Of a stretch of DNA of 64,000 nt, positions 54,020 through 63,263 are shown piece by piece (position 1 is the stretch's first letter; each line of letters opens with the position of its first letter). The DNA is taken from assembly GCF_000300005.1 (NCBI RefSeq), contig NC_018691.1:868001-932000 (forward strand). Reading direction: 5' to 3'. Below the pieces are notes generated by a model. It ran no database searches. It was not told the DNA's origin and was given only the letters and a program-made list of their open reading frames with translations. The DNA comes from Alloalcanivorax dieselolei B5. GTDB lineage: Bacteria; Pseudomonadota; Gammaproteobacteria; Pseudomonadales; Alcanivoracaceae. The position numbers and the translations under genes are program-made.

Positions 54020-54490
54020 ATGCAAGACATCAAAACCTTTGAAGGCACCTTGAGCAATGTGGGCGGCCGTTATGCCCTGGTGGTGGCGCGTTTCAACAGC
54101 TTCGTGGTGGAAGCGCTGCTGGCCGGCGCCGTGGACACTCTGGTGCGGCACGGCGTGGAACGCGCCGATATTGAAATCATTCGCGTGCCGGGGGCCTGGG
54201 AGCTGCCGGTGGCGGTGAAGAAAGTGCTGGAGAAGCGGGACTACGACGCCGTCATCGCCCTCGGCGCGGTGATCCGCGGTGGTACCGCGCATTTCGAGTA
54301 CGTCGCCGGTGAAGCCGCCAAAGGCATCGCCGCGGTACAAAACAGCACCGGTGTGCCGGTGGCGTTCGGTGTCCTTACCGTGGACAGCATCGAACAGGCC
54401 ATCGAGCGCAGCGGTACCAAGGCGGGCAATAAAGGCGCGGAAGCTGCCTTGTCCGCTCTGGAAATGGTTTCTCTGTTCAAGGCCCTTTAA
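54020..54490 (+). CDS. ribH: 6,7-dimethyl-8-ribityllumazine synthase
   Basis: 156 residues. Condenses the four-carbon unit from RibB with the pyrimidine product to lumazine. Recognised by [59 protein letters not shown] and [28 protein letters not shown]. The usual length and icosahedral-type sequence. The stop overlaps the nusB start by one base. Confidence 0.97.
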   Translation: MQDIKTFEGTLSNVGGRYALVVARFNSFVVEALLAGAVDTLVRHGVERADIEIIRVPGAWELPVAVKKVLEKRDYDAVIALGAVIRGGTAHFEYVAGEAAKGIAAVQNSTGVPVAFGVLTVDSIEQAIERSGTKAGNKGAEAALSALEMVSLFKAL

Positions 54491-54969
54491 TGACCACTCC
54501 CGCTTCGTCCTCCACCCCCGCCGCCCGCCGCAAGGCCCGGCGTTACGCCTTGCAGGCGCTGTACCAATGGCAACTGGCGGGGACCACGCTGAGCGATATC
54601 GAGGCTCAGTTTTTGGCCCAGAACGACATGAGCAAGGTCGATCGAAGCTATTTTCATGATCTGCTCCACGGCGTGCCCGCCCGGGTCACTGACCTGGACG
54701 AATCGCTGAGGCCCTTTCTGGACCGCCGGGTGGAAGAGTTGTCCCAGGTGGAGAAGGTGATCCTGCGGATCGGTGCCTTCGAACTGCGAGAACGCCTGGA
54801 CGTGCCTTATCGGGTGGTGATCAACGAAGGTATCGAACTGGCCAAGGTGTTCGGTGCCGATGATTCCTTCAAGTACGTCAATGGGGTTCTGGACAAGCTG
54901 GCCCGCCGGGCGCGCGCGGCGGAAACCCGGCCCGGCGGTGCCGCGCCCGACGATCAGCCGCCCTCCTGA
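54490..54969 (+). CDS. nusB: Transcription antitermination factor NusB
   Basis: 159 residues, all-helical RNA-binding protein that joins NusE in rRNA antitermination. Typical are [32 protein letters not shown] and [33 protein letters not shown]. The last 15 residues are a disordered Pro/Gly-rich tail. It starts one base before the ribH stop ends, a common ribH-nusB coupling. Confidence 0.97.
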   Translation: MTTPASSSTPAARRKARRYALQALYQWQLAGTTLSDIEAQFLAQNDMSKVDRSYFHDLLHGVPARVTDLDESLRPFLDRRVEELSQVEKVILRIGAFELRERLDVPYRVVINEGIELAKVFGADDSFKYVNGVLDKLARRARAAETRPGGAAPDDQPPS

Positions 54970-55009
54970 CGCGCCTTTCCTGACCTTTCGTTCATGAACA
55001 GGAGCTGGC

Positions 55010-55921
55010 ATGGACGAGTTCGCTCTCATCCGCCGCTACTTTCATCATCGCCAGGGCGAGGACGTGGTCCTCGGCCCCGGCGATGACGCCGCCCTGCTGT
55101 CGCCGCCGGCCGGTGAGCAACTGGTGATGACGTTGGACACCAGTGTCGCCGGTCGTCATTTCCCCGAGGATATGCCCGCCGCCGATATCGGTTACCGCTG
55201 CCTGGCGGTGAACCTGTCGGATCTCGCCGCCATGGGCGCCACGCCCCGCTGGTTTCTGTTGTCCCTGACCTTGCCGCAAGCCGATCCGGACTGGTTGCGC
55301 GATTTCAGCGCCGGCCTGTTCGAACTGGCCGATCAGGCCGGTATCTCTCTGGTGGGCGGCGACGTGACCCGGGGGCCCTTGAATATCGCCATCCAAGCCA
55401 CCGGCTCGGTATTGCCGGGGCGCGCGTTGCGCCGGGATGGCGCGCGGCCGGGCCAAACTCTGGCGGTGACCGGTGCGCCCGGGCTGGGCGGGCTGGGGCT
55501 GCGTCACTGGCGGGCCGGTATGCGCGATTCGCAAAGCGCGCGGCATTTTGCCCGCCCGCGCCCCGCGTTGGAGTGGGGCGCGGCGCTGGCCGGGCGTGCC
55601 GGTGCCGCTCTCGATGTGTCCGACGGCCTGCTGCAAGATCTGGGGCATATTCTGAGCGCCAGCGGTGACCTGGGGGCGGAGCTGGTGCTGGCGGACCTGC
55701 CGGTGAACGACGAACTGGCGGCGCTGGAGGCGGAAGACCGCTGGGCGTTGCAGCTGTCCGGCGGCGATGATTATGGTCTGTTGTTTACCTGGCCGGCCGG
55801 TGTCGCGGTCCCGGAAGGGGCCCGGGCCATCGGCCGGATCACCGATGGCGGGGGGGTGCAATTGCATTATCCCGATGGGCGGGTGAGCGACGCGGAGCCG
55901 GGCGGCTGGCGTCACTTTTAG
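55010..55921 (+). CDS. thiL: Thiamine-monophosphate kinase
   Basis: 303 residues. Phosphorylates thiamine monophosphate to the diphosphate. Features are the metal/ATP loop GPGDDAALL near residue 24, NLSDLAAMGATPRWFLL, GGDVTRGPLNIAIQATG, LDVSDGLLQDLGHI and SGGDDYGLLF. Starts after CAGGAGCTGGC, 40 nt beyond nusB. It continues the core operon. Confidence 0.96.
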   Translation: MDEFALIRRYFHHRQGEDVVLGPGDDAALLSPPAGEQLVMTLDTSVAGRHFPEDMPAADIGYRCLAVNLSDLAAMGATPRWFLLSLTLPQADPDWLRDFSAGLFELADQAGISLVGGDVTRGPLNIAIQATGSVLPGRALRRDGARPGQTLAVTGAPGLGGLGLRHWRAGMRDSQSARHFARPRPALEWGAALAGRAGAALDVSDGLLQDLGHILSASGDLGAELVLADLPVNDELAALEAEDRWALQLSGGDDYGLLFTWPAGVAVPEGARAIGRITDGGGVQLHYPDGRVSDAEPGGWRHF

Positions 55922-55939
55922 CGGTATGGATATATAACC

Positions 55940-56416
55940 ATGGATATCGCCAATCCGGTCCATTGGCTTGCTTTCGGTTTCGGCTCGGGGTTGTCGCCAG
56001 TGGCGCCGGGCACCGCCGGCAGCGCACTGGCGTTGCTATTGTGGTGGTGGCTGGCGCGTTTGCCGGTGCCCTGGTACTTGCTGTTGGTATTGGCGTTGAG
56101 TCTGGCCGGAGTGTGGATCTGCGGCAGTACCAGCAGCCGGTTGGGGCTGCATGATCCGTCGGCCGTGGTCTGGGACGAATGGACCGGCCTGTGGCTGGCG
56201 CTGGCCGGTCTGCCCCGGCGCTGGTGGTGGGGGACCGCCGGGTTTGTGCTGTTCCGTCTCTTCGATGTGATCAAGGCCGGGCCGGTGGGCTGGGCGGATC
56301 ACGCCTTGCCCGGCGGTTGGGGCATTGTCGCGGATGATCTGATCGCCGGGGCGATGGCGCTGGTGGTGCTGTGGTTGTTTCGCGCCATTGGGCAGCGGCG
56401 TTCGCCATCGCCGTGA
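55940..56416 (+). CDS. pgpA: Phosphatidylglycerophosphatase A
   Basis: 158-residue inner-membrane phosphatase that makes phosphatidylglycerol. It keeps GFGSGLSPVAPGTAGS, DPSAVVWDEWTG and DVIKAGPVGWADHALPGGWGIVADDLIAG, where acidic residues form the catalytic site. Four hydrophobic segments. 18 nt after thiL; the dxs gene faces it. Confidence 0.93.
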   Translation: MDIANPVHWLAFGFGSGLSPVAPGTAGSALALLLWWWLARLPVPWYLLLVLALSLAGVWICGSTSSRLGLHDPSAVVWDEWTGLWLALAGLPRRWWWGTAGFVLFRLFDVIKAGPVGWADHALPGGWGIVADDLIAGAMALVVLWLFRAIGQRRSPSP

Positions 56417-56432
56417 CTGTTTATGGCGCAAA

Positions 56433-56504
56433 CTGTGGGAGCCAGCCTGCTGGCGAATATGGCCTTCGGCGTTGGGATATTCGCTTGCAGGCAAGCTCCT
56501 ACAG
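56433..56504. repeat. REP/BIME-like palindrome 4
   Basis: Arms at 56433-56459 (CTGTGGGAGCC...TGGCGAATA) and 56478-56504 (TATTCGCTTGC...GCTCCTACAG). It lies between convergent pgpA and dxs. The right arm is nearly the same as that of palindrome 3. Confidence 0.75.
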
Positions 56505-56543
56505 CGGCTCCGTAGCCCCTTCTGTTGGCAGCGAATGCCCCGT

Positions 56544-58466
56544 TTACGCCCGATTGGGCAGGGCCGCGTCCAGTCGCTGCAAACGGTCCCGAATCTGACG
56601 CTCGACCCCGGCGGCATCCAGGCCGTGGTCGGCCAGCAGCGCTTCCCGCTTGCCGTGGTGGACGAATTCGTCCGGTAGCGCCAGATTCAGCACCGGCATT
56701 ACCACGCCTTCATCCATGAGCAGCTCATTCACCGCGGAGCCGGCACCGCCCATGCGTTGATGATCTTCCAGGGTGACCAGCAGGGTGTGGCTGGTGGCCG
56801 CGCCGAGGATCGCGTCGCGGTCCAGCGGCTTGACCCAGCGCATGTCGAGAACAGTGGCGTCCAGGGCCTCGCCCGCCTCGCGGGCAGCTTCGCCCAGAGC
56901 ACCGAAGGACAAAATCGTCACCGGTCCCTTGCCTTCCCGCAGCACCCGGCTTTTGCCCAGTGGCAACGGTGTCATGTTGTCTTCAATAATGGCGCCGGGG
57001 CCGGTGCCGCGGGGATAGCGGACCGCCGCCGGTCCCTGGTGCAGCCAGGCGGTGTAGAGCAGTTGCCGGCATTCGTTTTCATCGCTGGGCGCGGCGATCA
57101 CCATGTTGGGTACGGTGCGCAGGTAGGCCAGGTCGAAAACACCGCCGTGGGTGGCGCCATCCTCACCAACGATGCCGGCGCGATCCAGGCCAAACGTCAC
57201 ATCCAGATCCTGCAGGGCGACATCGTGGATCAACTGGTCGTAGCCCCGTTGCAGGAAGGTGGAGTAGATCGCCACTACCGGTTTCTGGCCTTCGCAGGCG
57301 AGACCGGCGCCCAGTGTTACCGCGTGCTGTTCGCAGATCGCCACGTCGTGATAGCGGTCCGGGAAACGGTCACGGAACGCCACCATGCCCGAGCCCTCGC
57401 ACATGGCCGGGGTAATTCCCACCACCCGTGGATCGCGCTCGGCCATGTCGCACAGCCACTGGCCAAACACGTCCTGGTATTTCGGGCCTTTGGCCTTGGC
57501 CGGTTTGGCCACTTCCACCTTGGCTTTGGGCTCGATCTTGTTGAGCGCGTGATAGCCCACCGGGTCCGCCTCGGCGGGAGCGAAGCCCTTGCCCTTGGTG
57601 GTGTACACGTGCAGAAGCTGCGGCCCTTCCAGGTCACGCATGTTCTCCAGGGTGGCGGTGAGCTCGTCCAGGTCGTGGCCGTCGATGGGGCCGATGTAGT
57701 TGAAACCGATGGCCTCGAACAGCATGTCCGGGCTCACCATGTTCTTCATGCTCTCCTCGGTGCGACGCACGAAATCCCAGGCCGCCGGCATCGCCGACAG
57801 CACTTTCTTGCCCCCTTCGCGCAGCGCGATATAGGTCTTGGAGGCCCAGATGCGGGCGAAATAGTTGGCCAGACCGCCCACGTTGTGGCCGATGGACATG
57901 GTGTTGTCGTTGAGGATGACCAGCAGATTGGCGCGGGTGTGGGCGGCGTGGCTGAGAGCCTCGAACGCCTGCCCGGCGGTCATGGCGCCATCGCCGATCA
58001 CCGCCACGGTACGCCGGTCCTTGTCCCCCTGGCGGGCGCCCAGAGCCATGCCCAGGGCGGCGCTGACCGAGGTGGATGAATGGCCCACGCCGAAGGTGTC
58101 ATAGGGGGATTCGCTACGCTTGGGAAAGCCGGACAGGCCATGCCGCTGACGGATACTGGTCAGTGCTTCGCGGCGCCCGGTGAGAATCTTGTGCGGATAA
58201 CACTGATGGCCGACGTCCCATACCAGGCGATCATGGGGCGTATCAAACAGATAATGCAGTGCCACGGTCAGCTCCACCACGCCGAGGCCGGCGCCGAAGT
58301 GGCCGCCGCTGCGGCCCACCGCGAACAACAGGTAGGCACGCAGTTCGTCCACCAGCTGCTCGAGCCGGTGCGGTGCCAGCCGGCGCAAATCCGCCGGAGC
58401 GTGGATGCTGTCCAGCAGCGGCGTGGCCGGGCGGGTGAGCGGGATGTCGGTAAAGGTCTTTGGCAT
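56544..58466 (-). CDS. dxs: 1-deoxy-D-xylulose-5-phosphate synthase
   Basis: 640 residues. Thiamine-diphosphate enzyme starting the MEP isoprenoid pathway from pyruvate and glyceraldehyde 3-phosphate. [14 protein letters not shown] and [14 protein letters not shown] mark the cofactor-binding region; the [17 protein letters not shown] and KPLDRDAI segments mark the later domains. The start at 58466 ([10 protein letters not shown]) follows AGAGGCAG; a 25-codon upstream extension is not supported. It is transcribed after ispA and xseB. Confidence 0.97.
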   Translation of the reverse strand: MPKTFTDIPLTRPATPLLDSIHAPADLRRLAPHRLEQLVDELRAYLLFAVGRSGGHFGAGLGVVELTVALHYLFDTPHDRLVWDVGHQCYPHKILTGRREALTSIRQRHGLSGFPKRSESPYDTFGVGHSSTSVSAALGMALGARQGDKDRRTVAVIGDGAMTAGQAFEALSHAAHTRANLLVILNDNTMSIGHNVGGLANYFARIWASKTYIALREGGKKVLSAMPAAWDFVRRTEESMKNMVSPDMLFEAIGFNYIGPIDGHDLDELTATLENMRDLEGPQLLHVYTTKGKGFAPAEADPVGYHALNKIEPKAKVEVAKPAKAKGPKYQDVFGQWLCDMAERDPRVVGITPAMCEGSGMVAFRDRFPDRYHDVAICEQHAVTLGAGLACEGQKPVVAIYSTFLQRGYDQLIHDVALQDLDVTFGLDRAGIVGEDGATHGGVFDLAYLRTVPNMVIAAPSDENECRQLLYTAWLHQGPAAVRYPRGTGPGAIIEDNMTPLPLGKSRVLREGKGPVTILSFGALGEAAREAGEALDATVLDMRWVKPLDRDAILGAATSHTLLVTLEDHQRMGGAGSAVNELLMDEGVVMPVLNLALPDEFVHHGKREALLADHGLDAAGVERQIRDRLQRLDAALPNRA

Positions 58467-58565
58467 AACTGCCTCTGAACGGAGCTGCGATGTTCCGCCG
58501 CCGGCGGCCGGCCAAGGCCGGGCGGGTGCGGAAAACGTCATTATAGCGGGGTTGAGGCAACCCCG

Positions 58566-59468
58566 TCAGTGACCGCGGCGGACGATATAATCGGCCAGAT
58601 CGAGTAGAGGGCGGGCCGCTTCTCCGTGGCTTTGCAAGTGCTCGCGGGCCTGCTGGCAAAGGGTTTGGGCCCGTTCGCGGCTGGCCTCCAGACCGATCAG
58701 GGCGGGGAAGGTGCTTTTACCTTGTTTTTCATCCGAGCCGCTGGGCTTGCCCAGATGCGCGGTATCCACGGTGACATCAAGGATGTCGTCCTGAATCTGA
58801 AACGCCAGGCCGATGGCGTCGCCGAAAGCCAGCAGAGCCCGCTCCAGGGCCGGATCCGGGCGGTTCGCCGCCAGATAACCCAGGTGCAGACTGGCGGTAA
58901 TCAGGCGGCCGGTCTTCAGGTAATGCATGCGTTCCAGGGCACTGACCTGCTGCAGGCGGCCCTCGGCCTCCATATCCTGCATCTGGCCCCCTGCCATGCC
59001 GGCGGCCCCGGCGGCCCCGGCCAGGGTGCGCACCATGCCGGCCCGGGTGGCGGCGGGATAATCGCCGGCGCCGCCAAGCAGTTCGAACGCCAGCGTGAGC
59101 AGAGTGTCGCCGGCCAGAATAGCGGTGGCCTCGTCGAAGGCGCGGTGACAGGTGGGCTGGCCGCGGCGCAGGTCGTCGTCGTCCATGGCCGGCAGATCAT
59201 CGTGTACCAGCGAATAAGTGTGGATCAGTTCCACTGCCGTGGCGGGGACATCGGCCTGTTCCGGCGTGCCGCCGCTCAACTGGCAGGCGGCGTACACCAG
59301 CAAGGGACGAATCCGTTTGCCGCCGGCCAGGGCAGCGTAGCGCATGGCCTCGGCGAGGCGTGGCGCATCGCTGTCGGCGGGTTGCGGCAAATAGATGAGC
59401 AGAGCCTGCTCCAGGCGGGCGCGGGTGTCGTCGGCGAAAGGGCCCAGGCCCGGTTTGTCACTGGCCAT
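58566..59468 (-). CDS. ispA: Polyprenyl (farnesyl) diphosphate synthase IspA
   Basis: 300 residues. Condenses isopentenyl diphosphate with allylic diphosphates. First Asp-rich motif [18 protein letters not shown], second [13 protein letters not shown], plus [16 protein letters not shown] and [21 protein letters not shown]. Overlaps xseB by 11 nt and is 99 nt upstream of dxs, the usual xseB-ispA-dxs operon. Confidence 0.96.
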   Translation of the reverse strand: MASDKPGLGPFADDTRARLEQALLIYLPQPADSDAPRLAEAMRYAALAGGKRIRPLLVYAACQLSGGTPEQADVPATAVELIHTYSLVHDDLPAMDDDDLRRGQPTCHRAFDEATAILAGDTLLTLAFELLGGAGDYPAATRAGMVRTLAGAAGAAGMAGGQMQDMEAEGRLQQVSALERMHYLKTGRLITASLHLGYLAANRPDPALERALLAFGDAIGLAFQIQDDILDVTVDTAHLGKPSGSDEKQGKSTFPALIGLEASRERAQTLCQQAREHLQSHGEAARPLLDLADYIVRRGH

Positions 59469-59694
59469 CGGGGGCCTCGAAGGGGGCCGGTTCGGCGTCC
59501 GGATCCTGTTCCAGCAGGATCTGTACTTTCTGCTCGGCCCGGGACAGCGCCTGTTGGCACTGGCGGGTGAGTTTTACCCCTTCCTCGAAAGCGCGCAGAG
59601 ACTCTTCCAGGGTCATCTCGCCGGATTCCATGCGTTCCACCAGGGCTTCCAGGTTATCCAGGGATTCTTCCAATTGCGGGACTTGCTTGGCCAT
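59458..59694 (-). CDS. xseB: Exodeoxyribonuclease VII small subunit
   Basis: 78 residues with [35 protein letters not shown], the helix-turn-helix hallmark of XseB; it assembles several-fold on XseA. The start at 59694 (MAKQVPQL) follows GGAGG. An upstream extension of eight codons is unsupported. The C-terminal tail is acidic and Pro-rich. Confidence 0.94.
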   Translation of the reverse strand: MAKQVPQLEESLDNLEALVERMESGEMTLEESLRAFEEGVKLTRQCQQALSRAEQKVQILLEQDPDAEPAPFEAPDGQ

Positions 59695-60131
59695 CGTTTT
59701 CCTCCGTGGGCGGCGCAACGTTAACGGAGGCGCCAGGCCGGGTCAATCGGTGGCGCGGAGCCTGGTGCCGCGGAGAATCGGGGGGGTGGGAATGAGCAGA
59801 CGCCATTGATTCCAAATAGGTCTAACAGGGGGCTTCCGAGGTTTTGGTGGGGCGCCTATAGTGAAATGCCCGCTGGCCGCCGCAAGCCGCTTCTTCCTCT
59901 GATCTCCTTTCCCTATGGCGTCTCGCTTGCGGTACCGGCGGGGGCTCTTTCTCCCCGCTCGTCTCACCTCAATTCCCTCTTCTCTGGACCGCAGAGGCCG
60001 GTTCATTCGGGTCATTCCAGGCTTTTTTTCTGTCCCCTTAATTCGGGTGGTTTATTTCCCTCCGCCGTTCCCTTTCGATAGGAAAGTCGGCCCGGCCGAC
60101 AGCAAACAATAATAAAAGAGGGGACAGAGCG

Positions 60132-60479
60132 ATGGTGGGCGCCAATTCCACCTACGAGATCCATGTGTTCATTGGTTGTGCTCTCGCTGCTGGTGAGGAG
60201 GCGCAAGACAAGAGGGTGGGGGCCTGGCAGCCGCTGATGGTGTTCTCCCGCCAATATCGTCTTTGTGGGTACCACGATTATTCGCGCATGGAACGGGTGG
60301 CCAGGGAACATGGGTGGGGCGAGGTTCTCGTTGCCCGGGATGGGGTTCTCATCGAAGGGCAACTGCACCAGGCCCGGCCGGCGGTGCGTGACGCGTTCGA
60401 GCGGGCGCTGACGACGGGCGGGTCGGTGCTGGTGTACACGGAGTGGGAAGGCAGCGGCTTGCCACTGTCCCAGGGCTGA
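60132..60479 (+). CDS. Small protein of unknown function
   Basis: 115 residues, no signal peptide or membrane segment, no family recognised. Starts after GAGGGGACAGAGCG. It converges on the OmpR-type regulator with only 6 nt between stops. The 437-nt gap before it contains a perfect GTCGGCC-C-GGCCGAC dyad near 60087-60101 and a TATAGT box near 59859, but no other gene. Confidence 0.5.
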   Translation: MVGANSTYEIHVFIGCALAAGEEAQDKRVGAWQPLMVFSRQYRLCGYHDYSRMERVAREHGWGEVLVARDGVLIEGQLHQARPAVRDAFERALTTGGSVLVYTEWEGSGLPLSQG

Positions 60480-60485
60480 CAGGCC

Positions 60486-61214
60486 CTAAGCGGCGGAGGG
60501 ATCGGCTTCCTGCAGGCGATAACCATAGCCGTATACAGCATTGAGCTGCCAGCCGTGTTCCGGGGTCAGCCCCAGCTTGCGGCGGACACGGTAGATATGT
60601 ACATCCAGTGTGCGTGACGAGAACTGCTCGTCTTTACCCCAGACATACTCGTATAGATACGCTCGGGCCAATGGGCGGCCAAGATTGCTGAACAGCAGAA
60701 AGGCCAGCCGGTATTCCTGGTGTGTCAGCTTGATCGGCTGACCATCGCGGTGAAGGGTCTGGCGATTCACATCGAACACGATGTTGCCGTGGCTGGGATC
60801 TTCCTCACGTCCTTTCTCCACACTCAGCGGCCCGTTGCGGCGGCGTAGCACGGCGATGGCCCGTGCTTTCAACTCCCGCGCCCGGAACGGTTTGTTGATG
60901 AAATCCTCTGCCCCTCCGGTGAGGGCCTCGACCACGTCCTGTTCGCTGTTGCGTACAGTGAGCATGATCACCGGAGGTGGCGATTCCAGGTACGAGGTGA
61001 ACCAGGTCAGAACTTCCAGCCCACTGCCGTCCGGCAACTCCCAATCGAGAATGGCCAGATCGAAGGTGTGGCGTTTTGTCGCCTGGATCAATTCCTTGCA
61101 ACTGGAAAAAGTGGAGATCTTCAGTGTGATTTTATGGCGCCCCCATGGACCAGTCAGGGCCTGACTGACCTGGGCCAGTACCGCAGGCTCGTCATCCAGT
61201 ATGGCGATATGCAT
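60486..61214 (-). CDS. OmpR-family response regulator
   Basis: 242 residues. Receiver domain with LDDEPAVLAQVSQAL, LAILDWELPDGSG (phosphorylated Asp) and NKPFRAREL (Lys). The DNA-binding winged helix follows: LTHQEYRLAFLLFSNLGRPLARAYLYEYVWG and SSRTLDVHIYRVRRKLGL. No histidine kinase is adjacent. Located upstream of the fimbrial genes but on the opposite strand; a regulatory link is possible. Confidence 0.9.
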   Translation of the reverse strand: MHIAILDDEPAVLAQVSQALTGPWGRHKITLKISTFSSCKELIQATKRHTFDLAILDWELPDGSGLEVLTWFTSYLESPPPVIMLTVRNSEQDVVEALTGGAEDFINKPFRARELKARAIAVLRRRNGPLSVEKGREEDPSHGNIVFDVNRQTLHRDGQPIKLTHQEYRLAFLLFSNLGRPLARAYLYEYVWGKDEQFSSRTLDVHIYRVRRKLGLTPEHGWQLNAVYGYGYRLQEADPSAA

Positions 61215-61740
61215 GGTCCCTGTTCCCTCTCAAGTGACACGGTGCATTGTTATATGGAGTTCAGTTATATGGAGTCATCTTTCCCTGGCGCTGATGAAAT
61301 TTCCCGGCGCGCCTGTGCGAATTGTCATCCGACCCGGGCCGCAGCGGGGGATCAAAGCGTTATTTTTATTAATGTTTTGCATCCACGCCCTTGGCGCACT
61401 TTGCAACAGGGCAGGATCAGGCATGTCCGGGGCGGCTTTGCCCGGGCGGAATGTTAGGGCGGTGAACCGGCAAAGTCATCCACGATAAGGCAAAAATTGT
61501 TAATGCATTTTATGCTTATTCGAATAAATGGAAAGAAAGAATCTGATGTTAAAGTATTAAAATGCTTTTCATTTATAGGTATTTAATCGTACGTTCCGTA
61601 ATAAATATAAAACAACTGTCAACGGAATATGAACAATGGTTTCGGACTGTTGTTTGTTTGTTTCTCCCCATCCATTCTCCTCCCCCGCAGTCTGCCGACC
61701 ACGTCACATAATCGCATTTCTTAGTGGCGCTTGGTACTGA

Positions 61741-61812
61741 ACCCACCGGGCAAAGTGCCGGGGCGGCAGGCCGCAAAGCCGCGGAACGGCTCCCGAACAG
61801 GCGTGCCGGTCC
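61741..61812 (+). ncRNA. Candidate structured leader RNA, c-di-GMP-I (GEMM) riboswitch-like
   Basis: The 72-nt stretch ends 33 nt before the fimbrial subunit start. It contains CCGGGCAAAG, a TGCC/GGCA stem, GGCCGCAAAGCC and CAGGCGTGCCGG, in the order of the GGCAAA, CGCAAAGCC and TGCCG blocks of c-di-GMP-I riboswitches. The usual A before CGCAAAGCC is C here, and the second hairpin is short. The rest of the 631-nt gap is AT-rich at 61490-61640 and contains no gene. Confidence 0.45.
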
Positions 61813-61845
61813 CAAAATACGTTATCAGGATGGGATGCATCTGTT

Positions 61846-62400
61846 ATGAAAATGAATAAAACCGCTATTGCTCTGGCAGTTTTCGGCTTGGCCGGTGCTG
61901 GTTCCGCTCTCGCCGCGGACGGCACCATCACCTTCAACGGTAAAATTACCGACCAAACTTGTGAAATCACCACCCCGGGTGGCACCGATTTCACCGTAAC
62001 CCTGCCGACCGTGTCTGCTCAGACGCTGGCCGCCGCCGGTGAAGTTGCTGGTCGTACTCCTTTCGCCATTAACCTGTCCAACTGCTCCGCCGGGCAAGTG
62101 GCGACCTATTTCGAACCGGGTCCCACCGTGGACTTCAACACCGGTCGTCTGAACAACCAGATCGACGCCGCCAGCAATGGTGCCACCAACGTTCAAATCC
62201 AGCTGCTGGGTGAGAACAACGGCTTCCTGCCGGTGCTGGCCGCTGGTGCCAACGGTGCGCAAACCAACTCCCAGTGGGTAACGGTTGCCAACGAAGGCGA
62301 CGGCGCTGACCTGAACTACTACGCCGAGTACTACGCTACCGCCGCCGCTGGCGCCGGTGACGTCTCCACCAGCGTTCAGTACACCATTATCTATCAGTAA
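61846..62400 (+). CDS. Major fimbrial subunit (type 1 / chaperone-usher family)
   Basis: 184 residues. The signal peptide ends SALA; the mature protein starts ADGTITFNGKITDQTCEI, with the first Cys of the pilin disulfide and the second in INLSNCSAG. The C-terminal beta strand ends VQYTIIYQ, with the penultimate Tyr pattern for donor-strand exchange. It is the first gene of the operon and is exported to the cell surface through the usher. Confidence 0.9.
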   Translation: MKMNKTAIALAVFGLAGAGSALAADGTITFNGKITDQTCEITTPGGTDFTVTLPTVSAQTLAAAGEVAGRTPFAINLSNCSAGQVATYFEPGPTVDFNTGRLNNQIDAASNGATNVQIQLLGENNGFLPVLAAGANGAQTNSQWVTVANEGDGADLNYYAEYYATAAAGAGDVSTSVQYTIIYQ

Positions 62401-62416
62401 CTCCCCCGGTTTCCGC

Positions 62417-62434
62417 GGGCCGGCCTGCCGGCCC
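62417..62434 (+). terminator. Intercistronic hairpin between pilin and chaperone
   Basis: Stem GGGCCGGC (62417-62424) / GCCGGCCC (62427-62434) with a 2-nt loop, followed after 20 nt by TCTTTTTT. Likely a partial terminator or RNA stabiliser that makes pilin mRNA more abundant than the downstream genes. Confidence 0.55.
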
Positions 62435-62476
62435 CGGATACCTTCTTGTCTTTTTTCCAGGTTTCGGGTGGTGGCT

Positions 62477-63220
62477 ATGAAGCGCTTTTCCCTATGTTTG
62501 TTGTCCTTCGCATTGCTGGTCACGGGCGTTGCCGCACAGGCCGCCGTGGTGATCGGCGGTACCCGGGTGGTCTATCCCGGTGGCGATCGTGAAGTCTCGG
62601 TGCAATTGACCAACGACGGCGAAAACCCGGCCCTGGTGCAAGTATGGATCGACGCCGGCGATGCCGACGCCGCTCCGGAACAAAGCGATGTGCCTTTCAT
62701 CGTGCTGCCGCCGATTTCCCGCGTGGAAGCCGGCAGTGGTCAGGTTCTTCGAATTTCTTTCACCGGTGGCAAGGTGCCGCCGGAAGACCGCGAATCCGTG
62801 TACTGGCTGAATGTGCTCGACATTCCGCCGGCGCCGAAAGGGGAAGAGGGTATTCCCCAGAATTTCCTGCAGTTGGCGGTTCGCTCGCGCATCAAGTTGT
62901 TTTACCGGCCCAAGGGGTTGAGCGGTAAAGCCAACGACGCTCCGGAAAAACTGCAGTGGTACCTGTCCCGTTCCGGCGGGCAAGCGGTACTCAAAGCAAA
63001 AAACCCCACGCCTTACCACGTCACCGTCAGCCGTCTGGACATTCTCCGTGGAGAAAGTGAGCAGGTACCGGTGCCCGTGGACGAGGGCATGATCGCCCCC
63101 GGTGGCAGCCTGGAATTCGCCTTGCCCGCTAGTGCACCTGCCGCAATTGGCCAGGTGCGCATGACCACCATCAATGACTTCGGTGGTCGGGTAGCCCGGG
63201 ATGTGCCGGTGGGTCGTTGA
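62477..63220 (+). CDS. Periplasmic fimbrial chaperone (PapD-like)
   Basis: 247 residues. Signal peptide ends AAQA. Two-domain immunoglobulin-like chaperone: GGTRVVYPGGDREVSVQLTN, VLRISFTGGKVPPEDRESVYWLNVLDIPP and IKLFYRPKGL, the last of which holds the conserved C-terminal-binding Arg/Lys region. The start at 62477 (MKRFSLCLL) follows GGGTGGTGGCT. It carries subunits to the usher encoded next. Confidence 0.92.
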   Translation: MKRFSLCLLSFALLVTGVAAQAAVVIGGTRVVYPGGDREVSVQLTNDGENPALVQVWIDAGDADAAPEQSDVPFIVLPPISRVEAGSGQVLRISFTGGKVPPEDRESVYWLNVLDIPPAPKGEEGIPQNFLQLAVRSRIKLFYRPKGLSGKANDAPEKLQWYLSRSGGQAVLKAKNPTPYHVTVSRLDILRGESEQVPVPVDEGMIAPGGSLEFALPASAPAAIGQVRMTTINDFGGRVARDVPVGR

Positions 63221-63263
63221 TAGAAAAACGCCTGAACAAAAAACCATGGACGCGGGGTGTCTC

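Noticed and set aside
56757-58079. Long reading frame (440 codons) opposite dxs
   Set aside because: A shadow of GC-rich codon bias; composition is His/Gly/Gln-rich and dxs is complete on the minus strand.
59806-60112. Overlapping short reading frames in the gap after xseB
   Set aside because: Pro/Arg/Ser-rich, no ribosome-binding site, not continued by any domain; treated as non-coding.
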